Origin: Epiperipatus broadwayi
Taxonomy: Eukaryota > Onychophora > Udeonychophora > Euonychophora > Peripatidae
Direction: 5' to 3'
DNA length: 64,000 bases
Assembly: GCA_028023455.1 (NCBI GenBank)
Contig: JAQFVV010012489.1
Location: forward strand, 2,111,881-2,175,880
The notes beneath the pieces were generated by a model. That model had not been told where the DNA came from. It did no database searches and worked only from the letters and a program-made list of their open reading frames with translations. The translations under genes were made by a program, and so were the position numbers. Shown piece by piece: positions 37,735 through 47,909 of this stretch. Position 1 is the stretch's first letter; every line of letters begins with the position of its first letter.

Positions 37735-38028
37735 ACCACAAAGGCAGTTCTTCTGGGTGAGGAGAATATTTCTCTGTTGAAGAAAGGCCACCGCATCTGC
37801 TTCTGTAGTCTGCCATTGAAATGTTTTGATCTCGAAAAAGTGTTGGAAAGTGCGCGACTTGATCGCGAACTTTGCCGAATTGTCACTAACAATCCTCATT
37901 AACTGAATTCTGATCCCTGACAATGAAACCAGGGGCGTTTGGAAAATCGTTACAATTTTTACAAACGAAAAAAAAAAATACATTGAAGCCAAAAAAAAAA
38001 TCGTTATAATATAGTTTTCGACATTCAA
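37735..38028 (-). pseudogene. ISXO2/Merlin-type transposase N-terminus
   Basis: The open frame includes TFQHFFEIKTFQWQTTEADA, AVAFLQQRNILLTQKNCLCG and SLMKVKSQKKVKK. The order (EA-x-x-FLQ-RN-L, then C-x-C-G-x-M) is that of the N-terminal segment preceding the DDE domain in IS1016/Merlin (ISXO2-like) transposases. After that the frame runs into lysine-coding homopolymer, and the catalytic DDE region is absent. No function remains; the family call is moderate. Confidence 0.55.
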
Positions 38029-38539
38029 AATACAGAAACCTTCAGATCATACGCTGTACAGTAGTTAAGAGTAATGTCTATAGAGAGTCTTGCATACTCG
38101 TCGCTAATAATGTTCAACATACTAGAGATGTTGGGGTAATGGGTGCACTTCAACATCTTAGCGGTTGAACAGTTTACTAGGCCGCAAGATCTACGAGCGG
38201 CCTTGTAAACAGCATATTTATGTGCTTTAGCATAGAAATAGTGCCGTCTTATGGCGTGGATCAGAAACAGCGCCGTCTTATGGCATGGATCAATCGATGC
38301 TGTATTACCACTTGTACTTTTTTAAAAAAACAAAACAAAAGATCTAGGAATTCAGTTAGTGATTATAAGCCTATTTCTGTTCTATACATTACTGCATGAA
38401 TATCTGAAATATGCTTATATAATAAGATTATCTTTGAGATCAACAAGTGTTTGACTCTACAGCAAACATGATTTTTTATGTAATAAGTGAAGCAGATTTG
38501 CTATTTTTGACCACCTTTCCATTTCAAATGAGGATCTAT

Positions 38540-38965
38540 GTTGGATTTTGTTTATTTTGATATGTCCAAAGTTTTAGACAATGTTAATCATAAAATTCTT
38601 TTTGGAAAGATTTACAAAGTAGATTTTTTCAGAAGCTTAGTTAATTGATTTCATTCTTTCTTTAGAGACAGCATGTCTTTTGTGAACTTTAACAATAAAT
38701 TTTCTTCACCATATGGTTGCTTCATTGGGGTGCTTCAAGACAATGTTTTTACATCTTTATTATTTAATGAATATACTGATGACCTCACAAATTACATTGA
38801 AATTCTCATATCTTCTATGTTACGCAGATCATTGAAAAATTTTCAAGTGTATAAATAATTTCTTAAAATAGTATGAAAATAATCAAGTAAATATAAATAC
38901 TAGATAAATGTTTTGTTATCTTTTATTCTAGGAAATCTGAAATCTTGAGGTTTTTCTATTATATT
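38540..38965 (+). pseudogene. LINE reverse transcriptase relic (RVT_1)
   Basis: The reading LDFVYFDMSKVLDNVNHKIL matches RT motif A (DFSKAFD-VNH). Then come DSMSFVNFNNKFSSPYGCF and IGVLQDNVFTSLLFNEYTDD, the worn equivalent of GVPQGSVLGPLLF-YINDL. The YADD box is lost. A 61-codon frame (38673-38858) lies inside it. It fits the Jockey/CR1/Rex group. It lies just outside the right end of the 964-base TIR element. Confidence 0.78.
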
Positions 38966-39800
38966 CATAGGTGGTTTTTTAGAATTCAAAATGACTGTGA
39001 GTGCATACTAAAACAATACATCAAAGGGGCAAAGAAATATAGAAGTAATATTACCTAACGAGATGTACCTGACCTTTGTAAAGGCTAACTTTTATTTTAG
39101 TTGATTGCTTTAACAATTTTTTAAAGATTTAATGTAAATTAAACAAAAGCTTTTAATATTATAGAAATAAATATGAAAATAAAAGCCATCATTTTTTTAA
39201 ATTGATTGCTTTAACAATTTTTTTGCTTTGTAAAATTGCTTGCCTTGAATAAAATGCTTATACTCAAAGTAAGCCTCTAAATTTAAATTTAAAGTTTTGA
39301 ATATACATGTTATATTTGATATGTGAATTTGATAGCATTATGGGCAACTATTAATGGTGGAATTAGCAGGAACTCCATGATATCAAACTACATGATTTCA
39401 ATTATATGCTAACCAAAACTAAATGTAAATATGGTACTATAGCATTTATTTTTATCCTCACTAAATAACACATTTGAAACATAAATTTATGTACTTTATA
39501 ATAAGTTTATAATAAATTTATGTACTTTGATCACATTTTCTTCATGATTCAAATACTATACCTATTCAACTCTGTACTGTAGTTAAAAATACATGTATTG
39601 ATTTTTTTCCAGCATTTTTCATTAATGGAAGAATTACTTCCTTTGCATAAAATATGCTTTCTAATAAAAACAATTATTAAATATAAAAGATGGAATTCTT
39701 TCCTTTGCATAAAATCCTGTAATATAAATTACGGTTTAGTTAGGTATAGCTATTTATTAATGATTTTCAACACTGTCAAATTCATCATTTTTATAATTTG

Positions 39801-40069
39801 TTAAAGCAACCAATTAAAAAAAAGTAATTTGTTAAAGTAACCAATTAAAAAAAAGTAATTTGTTAAAGCAACCAATTAAAAAAAAGTAATTTGTTAAAGT
39901 AACCAATTAAAAAAAAGTAATTTGTTAAAGCAACCAATTAAAAAAAAGTAATTTGTTAAAGCAACCAATTAAAAAAAAGTAATTTGTTAAAGTAACCAAT
40001 TAAAAAAAAGTAATTTGTTAAAGCAACCAATTAAAAAAAAGTAATTTGTTAAAGCAACCAATTAAACAG
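39801..40069. repeat. 31-base tandem repeat, 8.7 units
   Basis: The unit reads TTAAAGYAACCAATT, then eight A, then GTAATTTG. Units start at 39801, 39832, 39863, 39894, 39925, 39956, 39987, 40018 and 40049. They are identical except for one C/T position, whose order is C T C T C C T C C. There is no spacer structure, so it is a minisatellite and not a CRISPR-like array. Confidence 0.97.
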
Positions 40070-40071
40070 TA

Positions 40072-42490
40072 TTGTGGAGAAACATTCAAACATCAGACAA
40101 AATAGAAAATTTATATATATCCAATAATAGTTCCTTCTATTATCGCCATTTATTTTATAGTGAACAAAGCTTTCAGAATTACATGAGCTATTTATAAATA
40201 TATGAAATATTTAATAAATTAACAAAACTCAAACTTTTTCTATTCTTGAAACTCCTCATCTTGAAGTATAAATCAGTTGTATGGAATTTTTATTCTATGA
40301 CAAATATCATCAAAATTCATTCGGTTTTTGACAAATTTTTAAAATTCAATAATGTAAATAGTGATCAGTATATTGTGTTAATGTAGAGATGAAAAACAAG
40401 ATATCTTAAATGTTTTACATAAATTTATTTTCCAAAATATTTTTATGACTAATTTCTCTTTAAGTTATATAACAAGAAAGAGCATTCCAATAATTGTACT
40501 CACGATATTTTTCATCTTAAAATTTGTGGATTTAATATATCAAAATTCTCTTGACTTTGCAAGTAAAGGCATTTTTGATCTGGACTTTAATCAATCCATT
40601 AGAGTCATTTTAAGAAGATATGATTTTTAGTCCTATTTGATGACCAGTTTTTTTTTACTTATTTATTTATTTTATTCTTTTTCTACTTTGTTTATATTAA
40701 TTTATGCTCTTTTTTTATATGCTAATTTATACTTGAATATATTAATTCGCTGTGCATTCTATAATTGGCTTAAAGCTATGAATATGTACATTAAATAAAG
40801 AATTGAATTGTATAATAATAATGATAATAACAACAACATCAACAATAATAATTAGCAATGCTCATACAAATACAAGAGAGATTCATAAAAAAGATAAGCA
40901 CATCATTCAATCACTTTTAAAAGTATATTGTTTTATGAAATATTTCTTTATTTAACATACTATTTTTTACTTGACACGTATTGTAATCCCATTATAATTT
41001 TCACAAAACAATTATAAGGCAATTATACACTCTGTTCAGACAGCTATTCTCAAATAAAAAAAAACAGTAATAATTTTAACTAGAAAGCTCCCATGACCCT
41101 TGATTCACAATGACTTGGTTTACATAACATTCATGTATTAGAGTACAAAAACTCTCAATACAATCTCTGCAACTGCAAAGAATTTTTCAAATCTCATGAA
41201 TGTTTTGAAAGTCACACCAATGGACTGATCTTCTCCACACAATGGTTATTGGAATTATTGAGCCTTTACTTGATATTCAAACATTCCAGTTCTACCCTAT
41301 TGAAAATAAATACATGTATTGGGGGATCCCTTTACACTCTCATAGAAGTAAATTATATATCAATAACAAAAAATTCTGCTGAGAATATAGACCATTGTTC
41401 ACTAGACCCAGAGTATTTTGATTTACTAAAAACTAAGAATTGCTATATGTACTTTGCATTTTCTAAGATTTAAAAGAAACCATCAAAATGCAGAAAATTC
41501 ATGTGAGCTGTGTCATAAGGAAGCAAAAACATAACCCTATAAGTTTTGTATCTATTCCAAGCTAGAAAATATCTGCAACTTTATCCCAGTAACACTAAAA
41601 AACAATGACTAATCCTTTAAAAAGAGATTCTTCACAAGTATATGACCATATATTTATTCTGGTGTGCAAGATGTACTTTCACTTAAAAATAGTAATCCCA
41701 AAAAACAACACACACCAACAAGCTAAAATAATACAACAAAGAGATAGGAAAATGACTGGTATAAATACATCAACACATGGGCACTTATTCATCTATATTC
41801 AAGCTTGTGACATAACCCAGCTATCTCCAAAAACAACAACAAAAAACAAATTTGTTTGTTACTTTTTTTGAAACATATAACCAGATATAACAAAACATGA
41901 CTGTTACTCATAATTATAGAAATACCTACTGATCTCTTTAAATGTCATCTGAAGGCTTTTTCAATATCTAAAACCTATCAACTAAACATCACTCAGTTTT
42001 TCTGTATTGCCAAAGATGATAAAAATAGAAAACTGTAATCTTTTTCCATAATTAACAAAGTCTTTTGGAAAATGATGATGATGATGATAATATATTTATT
42101 TTCTCAAATGTTATATGTGGTCTGAAGCAATGGTGAGTTGTGCACTCTGGAATTGAAGTCCATGGATCAAATAACTTTTGGTGCTCAACTTTCTTATATG
42201 AACTCTTCAGCAATAAACTATTCATTTTAGAAAATGCCTAAAAAAGACAATATATGTGAACATTTTAGAATAATTGTAAAGAGGGGGGGGGACAAATATT
42301 TGGCATTAGTTGTAATATTTCATGAACACACACGAAGAAATGACAGTTGTATCATATTACAAATGTTTTTTTTTTTTTTTTTTTTAAAAATAATTCATTG
42401 ACATTATTGCATATCAAAATATATATATTTAAGATTTTTCACAATAGAAGCATCCCAGGTTTGTGAAGAGTGCCTGGTTTCAAATATTTA
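40072..42490. other. A+T-rich sequence, no assigned feature
   Basis: Frames at 41249-41473 and 41605-41871 are somewhat protein-like (YNLCNCKEFFKSHECFESH just upstream), but I cannot name a family. A 20-base T run lies near 42366. ATGATGATGATGAT lies at 42074. Confidence 0.4.
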
Positions 42491-42494
42491 TATA

Positions 42495-42930
42495 TTAAGC
42501 TTGTATCCTGTCCATCCCTCTTATATGTATTTAATGGATACTGTCCTATACATGAGGGGTCAGAGTGACTTCAGGTCAACATGGGCATGGCAATAATATT
42601 AGCATCAGCATGGGATTTGAGTTTTCATCATCAGATTTTCAATGATATGGATGGCTGAAAAGTTGGAGGTTGTAGTGGATTGAAGCCTGTCCATTAAAGT
42701 ATAAAGATTTGCTATCTTAATATAAACTGAGCATTGATTATATATATGTGTGAGAGATGATAGTCTGGACCAACTGATGAGTGCTGGTTTAGCATGAAAT
42801 AAGTATATTGGTGATTATTAATCTTTTCTACATGTGTGTGGTTATGTGTATCAGTTGTATGAGATAGTGTGGATAGTTGAAGAATGCTTGAAAATCTGAG
42901 TTCAAATCCTCTATACTTATACTTATAATA
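42495..42930 (+). mobile_element. Foldback family 1, long copy (subfamily a)
   Basis: The copy includes an upstream part missing from shorter copies (TTTAATGGATACTGTCCTAT, GTCAGAGTGACTTCAGGTC), then GATGGCTGAAAAGTTGG and GCCTGTCCATTAAAGTATA. The ribozyme module follows, then CTACATGTGTGTGGTTATG and AATCTGAGTTCAAATCC. The same long form occurs at 47.12-47.54 kb. Confidence 0.88.
42759..42819 (+). ncRNA. Hammerhead-like ribozyme module, family 1
   Basis: Outer helix I is GAUAGUC with GAUUAUU, with a UGG bulge; inner helix I is ACCAA with UUGGU. CUGAUGA (42774-42780) and GAAA (42796-42799) are intact. Helix II is GUGCU with AGCAU (G.U at the base) closing GGUUU. Helix III is AUA/UAU with an AG loop. 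Cleavage is predicted after 42807. All core bases are intact. Confidence 0.75.
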
Positions 42931-42998
42931 GAAGCATAAGCAACATCGATTAATAAATTCCAATTTCTCTCACTAGATGGCAACCCTTAAAAAAGAAA

Positions 42999-43096
42999 AA
43001 GGGGTGGTGGTATAGGAATTATGTCAAAAAATATTTAATTATAGTTAAGGAGTGGTAGTATAGGAATTATGTCAAAAAATATTTAATTATAGTTAA
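42999..43096. repeat. 48-base tandem duplication
   Basis: TAGGAATTATGTCAAAAAAT and TTAATTATAGTTAAG occur twice in direct succession. The duplication lies inside the LINE endonuclease relic, so it arose after insertion or was carried in by that copy. Confidence 0.92.
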
Positions 43097-43284
43097 GTAA
43101 AAGAACATTTGTGGTTTGAGATAAAGTTAGGAAGAAAAGAGTGGATAGTGGCTTTAGGGTATATGACCTTTGGAAATATGAATGCCTAGTTAAGTGTACA
43201 CAGAGTATCAAAAAAGGGGGAAGAAAATAATGGTTATAGAGTATGTGAATGGACATATTGAAAACATTGATGATGTGGATAACG

Positions 43285-43408
43285 AGAATGGATAGCGTTG
43301 TCAAGCATTGGTGGCCTAGTCATTAACATAGCTGCCTTCCAAGCAACTAGCCTGGGTTCACTTCCCGGTCAATGCATTTGATATATGAAAAAAAAAAGAA
43401 TGGACAGC
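43285..43408 (+). mobile_element. tRNA-derived SINE with target duplication
   Basis: The body is 43297-43396. The head has TCAAGCATTGGTGGCCTAG (A box), then CTGCCTTCCAAGC in the anticodon-like region, then GGTTCACTTCC (B box, 43355-43365). The tail GATATATG is followed by an A run. It is flanked by the target duplication AGAATGGATAGC / AGAATGGACAGC (43285-43296, 43397-43408; 11 of 12 match). It interrupts the LINE endonuclease frame, so it is younger than that LINE copy. Confidence 0.88.
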
Positions 43409-44274
43409 TTTTGAAAAATTTTTGACAGATTGGAAATGTATCAAATATTTATGAAGGATAATATACATGGTCTAGAAATAATATATTTGACACAATAGAT
43501 TATGTCTTAGTAGAAAAAGAGGGAATAAATAAAGTATGAAAAATTAAAGTGTTTGGTAGTAAAGAGAATGTATGTAATAGTGATCATAATTTTTTTTATA
43601 ATAAAAATGGTTAGTAATGTGATATAAAATTGTAATAAAAGTAGAAAGGATAAAGAAAGATATGGATGGTGAATGAATGATATGAATAAGTTAGAAGAAT
43701 ATAAAATAAAAGTGGAAAACAGGGTTTTAAGTGAGAATATTAAGAAGCATAAAAGTAATAGAAAAGTGAGAATTAGTAAAAATGCAAAAGAGAGAAAAAA
43801 GGCATGCAGAGAAGATAAATGTGCTATTAAAAACAAAGAAAATGAAAAAGATGTAAATATTATATGGGAAAATATTTTTTTAAAAAGATATTGGCTAAAA
43901 GAGATAATTATATAGAGAAAATAAAATTAAACAGTAAATTATTGGAGGATATTAATAAAAGTGGAAGAGATGGGAGTAAAAAAATTGGAAATATATTAAA
44001 AGAAGGAATGTATGGGAGAGAGAAATAGTATTACTAGATTTTGAGTAAAAAGTGTAGTTCTAGAGAAGAATTAAAGACAATCTTCAATAAGTATGTAATG
44101 GATATACAAAAGATGTTAGATGTGAAGGACAGAGTGATCACAAGCATAAAAGCATATAGTATTGGAAATATTAAGATTACAGAACATTATATCACATATG
44201 TATGTTATGTGCTATATTTGTTAAATATTTATAAGTGTACATGGGTGTGTGTTAAGGATTTAGCAGTATAGAGG

Positions 44275-46410
44275 TCAGTGCATATGCACAATATGTCTAG
44301 AATACTGGGAAAATTTTGAATTTTTTTTTAGGTTACTAGTGAATTTATTAATACTTTTTAATAGCAACCATTCAATAACTGGTTGCTAAATGGCTATCAA
44401 AATATTTTTAGCAAAAGGGCTTAGTACTTGAAAGAAAATATGATTTTTATTATGCTATGAGTGTCTACAGTGCAGTGCCTTTGTTTCCTATTTAAAATAA
44501 TAAATAACTGACTTACTTTTTACCAATACATATACTTCAGGGTAGATGAATTTCTATTACTGTTAAGACATTTTAATATTTTTGTTTATAAGAGGAGGAA
44601 AGAGGCATATATATGGTATTTCAATTATAGATCATTATATTTTAAATTGAGTAGCTGCAGAAGATTAAATGAAAAAGTAAGATTTTTTTTGTATCACTAA
44701 TTAGTCTTTTTTAATAAGAGACCAATACTAAACTAAACTATGATCAGTTTGTACTCGAAGTTGTGAATCAGGGTGTATCAACACTGCAAACAGAATTTTA
44801 AGCCCATTAAAAAAAGATTTGTATTGAACTATATACAATACCAGGAACTGTAATGACATTTCACTGTAGAAAATAGATTATATTTTTTTAAAAAGGGTGA
44901 TCAAATGGCTTTATTGCTTAGAAATTTATAATAAATTAGGTACTAGAGAACACAGAACTAGTTCCATCCAAGAACCTTAAGTTTCAATGTCTGTATTTTT
45001 GCCACCCCATCAAATCATACTGGGCAGTCATAATGAAGAAATTCTACTATAGGCAACCTAAAAAAGATAAGCATTTACTATAGTTATATAAGTTCTATCT
45101 TGCTCTTTTGCTTTTAGGCCCATATGAATTACTATAGAAAACTTTTTCCTTTTTTAAATTTGTGTTTGAAATTATAAAGTTTTACCAGTAATTATGTTCT
45201 GTTATTTCACAATAAGAACACAAATTATACAATACTAAGATACACACGCAATCATTTATGCACCATAGCTTGACTTTCTTCCTCCCACCTTTCAAAAAAA
45301 TAGACTGACTAAATATTTGTATAGCTAAGATGGTCACAGCCTTGTAACCTGTGACATTATTAGGTTCAATGTTAGAGGAAAAGACACAAAAAGTGACAGA
45401 TATACTCCAAATAATTCTAAATTCATTACACATTTTTATTTTGTATTTAAAATCAAAACATAATAAATAAAAGAAGTTTAATATTAAGCTGATAAATTTA
45501 TATTAAGTCTAGAAAGTTTTTTTCCAAAGACATGATAAAATAAACAAAAAACAATCAAAGGCAATGAGATAAGAAATTAATAGTTTATTAAATAAATTTT
45601 TTAATGATTTTAATCTATTTTTATTTTATTTCATTTAAAAATTATATTACGGAAGTATTATAAAGTTGATGTAAGACATTCTTAAGATTGCAATTGTTTA
45701 AAAGAATCATTTCAGATATTAATTTATTGTTTTCTCCAAAGATGTCACTACCTAACATATTAAATAAGAATCACCGAATCAAATAAATGTCTGCAACATT
45801 TTATATCGATCTTCGCTATTAGTTTTGATTTTATATATAATTAGTATTTATAATATAGATCTTTAAACTAAATGTCATGAGACTATTAACTACTAAATAT
45901 TAAAGATAGAGAATATTATTTGAAAAAGTAAATTTTTATAACATTTGAATATTTATTTTAAATATACCATACTCTAAATATATGGAAGATATAAAATAAA
46001 AAGTTTAGATAAATGAAAGTATTATACGGGTGATTTAATATCATGTGATCTCAGAGCAACTGTTCATATGATTTTAAATTATATACTGTAACGGGCGAAG
46101 AGTAGAAGTGCTACATATATGAATGGTGATTATTTTAGACTTTTTAGCTAATGCAAGAAATGTTCAGATTATTAAGATTACATATTAACTTTTTCGAATT
46201 TACTCAAAGAAAAGATATTTTATAGTTATGTACAAAAAATAATGTAAGATTAAGTTCAAATTTTAGAAAATTGAACCTGAAATTACATGCATATATAAAT
46301 AACTTTTCTTCTGATGTTTGTTTCTTAATTCCAATCAAGATAAGACTGAGGCATTGTTATTTCATAATAATTTAAATCAGTTTTTATTTTATAAAAAAGA
46401 TAATATTTGA
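44275..46410. other. A+T-rich sequence, no feature
   Basis: No supported element. A small inverted repeat (GCAACCATTC...CTGGTTGC) lies near 44365-44386. Confidence 0.55.
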
Positions 46411-46544
46411 AATACAGGCATTCCTATACCCGGAACTTAATTATAAATATTAGGGGATTTGAACTCAGACTTTCAAGCAACCTTCAACTATCCACACTAT
46501 CTCATACTACTGATACACATGACCACGCACATGTAGAAAAGATA

Positions 46545-46605
46545 AATAATCACCAATATATGTATTTCGTGCTGGACCAGCACTCATCAGTTGGTCCAGA
46601 TTATC
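46545..46605 (-). ncRNA. Hammerhead-like ribozyme, family 1, best copy
   Basis: Minus strand, type I. Outer helix I is GAUAAUC with GAUUAUU (six Watson-Crick pairs and one G.U), with bulge UGG. Inner helix I is ACCAA with UUGGU. Core CUGAUGA is at 46584-46590. Helix II is GUGCUG with CAGCAC closing GUC, six perfect pairs with the favoured G-C at the base. GAAA is at 46565-46568. Helix III is AUA with UAU around CA. The cleavage triplet is AUA and cleavage would follow minus-strand position 46557. Every base required by the hammerhead consensus (CUGANGA, GAAA, UH) is present. Confidence 0.85.
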
Positions 46606-46920
46606 ATCTCCCATACACATATATAATCAGTGCTCAGTTTATATTAAGATAGCAAATCTTTATACTTTAATGGACAGGATTCAATCTATTCCAACCTGCA
46701 ACTCTTCAGCCATCCATACCATTGAAAATCTGATAGTAGAATGGCCAAATCCCATGGTGCCAATATTGTTGTTATGCCCATGTTGACCTCGTCACTCTGA
46801 CCCTGGGTATGGATGGCTGAAGACTTGAAGGTTGGAGTAGATTGAAGCCTATCTGTTAAAGTATAAAGATTTGCTATCTTAATATAAACTGAGCACTGAC
46901 TATATATATATGTGGAAGAT

Positions 46921-46980
46921 GATAATCCGGACCAATGATGAGTGCTGGTTCAGCACGAAATATGTATATTGGTGATTATT
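46921..46980 (+). ncRNA. Hammerhead-like module, family 1, C3 deleted
   Basis: It pairs with the copy on the left arm. All helices are intact, including a G-C closed helix II (GUGCUG/CAGCAC), but the core reads ACCAA then UGAUGA: the first C of the CUGAUGA box is missing. It is expected to be inactive. Confidence 0.7.
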
Positions 46981-47119
46981 TATGTTTTCTACATGTGTGT
47001 GATCATGTGTATCAGTAGTATGAGATAGTGTGGATAGTTGAAGGTTGCTTGAAAGTCTGAGTTCAAATTCCCTACATTTACAATTAAGTTCCAAGTATAG
47101 AAATGCTTGTATTTTAAAT

Positions 47120-47545
47120 CTTATGCATTAAGCCTGCATTCTTCCCATTCCTCTTCTATGTATTTTAATGGATACTGTCCTATACATGAGGAGTCAGAGT
47201 GACTTGAGGTCAATATGGGCATAACAACAATATTGGCATCACCATAGGGATTTGGGCTTTTTAATGGTATGGATGGCTGAAGAGTTGGAGGTTGGAGTAG
47301 ATTGAAGCCTGTCCATTAAAGTATAAAGATTTGCTATCTTAATATAAACTGAGCATTGATTATATATGTGTGTTTGAGATAATAATCTGGACCAACTGAT
47401 GAGTGCTGGTTCAACCCCAAATACGTATATTGGTGATTATTTATCTTTTCTACATGTGTGTGGTTATGTATATCAGTAGTAAAAGATAGTATGGATAGTT
47501 AAAGATTGCTTAAAAGTCTGAGTTCAAATTCCCTATACTTACAGA
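47120..47545 (+). mobile_element. Foldback family 1, long single copy (subfamily a)
   Basis: Same long form as at 42.5 kb: TAATGGATACTGTCCTATAC, GAGGAGTCAGAGTGACTTG, GATGGCTGAAGAGTTGGAGG, module, CTACATGTGTGTGGTTATG and AAGTCTGAGTTCAAATTCCC. It follows the head-to-head pair directly, in the orientation of its right arm. Confidence 0.88.
47381..47441 (+). ncRNA. Hammerhead-like module, family 1, helix II broken
   Basis: CUGAUGA and helix I are intact, but the 3' strand of helix II reads CAACCC instead of CAGCAU. The G of GAAA is a C, so it is expected to be inactive. Confidence 0.65.
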
Positions 47546-47837
47546 AAAGGTAATAGTTTTTCTACAAGTGTCACAACTTGATTCACGTTTGACCAAAGAA
47601 ATTAACAAATACACTTAGAGATATAATATGTTTTATAACTGGAATTAGTAGAAAGAGATATAATACTATAGATCATGTGATCGTAAAGTCATGAAATCAT
47701 CAATAAAATATTTAATAAATGACAATAATAATACACATACAAAATAACTTTTTTCCAAAATGCACTTTGAAACATTCAATATTACTTTAACAAAATAAAT
47801 TATATATATGAAATATTAATCAAAATCCATTTCAAAG

Positions 47838-47906
47838 ACTAGATCCTGTCAAGCATTGGTAGTCGAGAGATGCTATGACACATGAGAAAAAAAGACACTA
47901 GATCCT
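47838..47906 (+). mobile_element. 49-base SINE remnant with perfect target duplication
   Basis: ACTAGATCCT is repeated exactly at 47838-47847 and 47897-47906. Between them is a head (GTCAAGCATTGGTAGTCGAG) joined directly to the SINE tail (GATGCTATGACACATGAG plus an A run). The middle of the SINE, including the B box, is absent. Confidence 0.88.
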
Positions 47907-47909
47907 TAT

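Larger units (their letters stand above)
37339..38302 (-). mobile_element. TIR transposon with Merlin/ISXO2-like relic
   Basis: The terminal inverted repeats are 37 bases (37339-37375 and 38266-38302; 35 of 37 match), starting CAGCATCGATTGATCC. They are flanked by the direct repeat TATTA (37334-37338 and 38303-38307). Just inside the right end, GCCGTCTTATGGC is duplicated (38244-38256 and 38272-38284). The interior is G- and T-homopolymer-rich. The only coding remnant is the minus-strand frame described separately. The element is 964 bases, shorter than an autonomous member would be. Confidence 0.82.
42990..44260 (+). pseudogene. LINE endonuclease and linker relic, with SINE insert
   Basis: The reading starts GGIGIMSKN, with a 48-base unit duplicated in tandem at 42999-43094. 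It continues VDNENG, then, across a SINE (43297-43396), QLLKNF and NIYEG. YTWSRNNIFDTIDYVLVEKE follows at 43465-43525, then NVCNSDHNFF. This order and the S-x-IDYV and SDH signatures identify the C-terminal part of an apurinic-type LINE endonuclease. Next come linker segments (YKIKVENRVLSENIKKHKSN, NAKERKKACREDKCAIKNKE, SGRDGSKK) and FNKYVMDIQKMLD. The reverse transcriptase itself is missing. Stops and frameshifts are many. It may belong to the LINE B family whose 3' halves lie at 11 and 21 kb, but no overlap allows proof. Confidence 0.78.
46412..47112. mobile_element. Foldback family 1, head-to-head pair (700 bases)
   Basis: The left arm (46412-46800, sense on the minus strand) and the right arm (46808-47112, sense on the plus strand) pair over nearly their whole length. 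Pairing includes flanking sequence: CATTCCTATACCCGGAACTT on the left against AAGTTCCAAGTATAGAAATG on the right. The centre includes GTTATGCCCATGTTGACC, so the left arm is longer than the right. Each arm carries one ribozyme module. Confidence 0.9.

Noticed and set aside
37600-37735. Lysine-rich C-terminus (KKSYFKKKEDHNQ...) of the minus-strand frame
   Set aside because: It is produced by T-homopolymer runs on the plus strand. Only the part above 37735 is treated as a transposase relic.
39801-40069. CRISPR-like array
   Set aside because: Units are contiguous with no variable spacers, and the host is an animal. It is a minisatellite.
41249-41871. Two open frames that might be exons or a GIY-YIG domain of a Penelope-like element
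   Set aside because: Cysteine-containing phrases upstream looked suggestive, but the GIY and YIG residues and the following arginine and glutamate could not be found.
46407-46652. Open frames with LSTLSHTTDTHDHTHVEKINN wording, also near 42712, 46900, 48866 and 55607
   Set aside because: The similar peptides come from translating the antisense strand of foldback family 1 copies. The likeness follows the DNA repeat, and the frames end where the repeats end.
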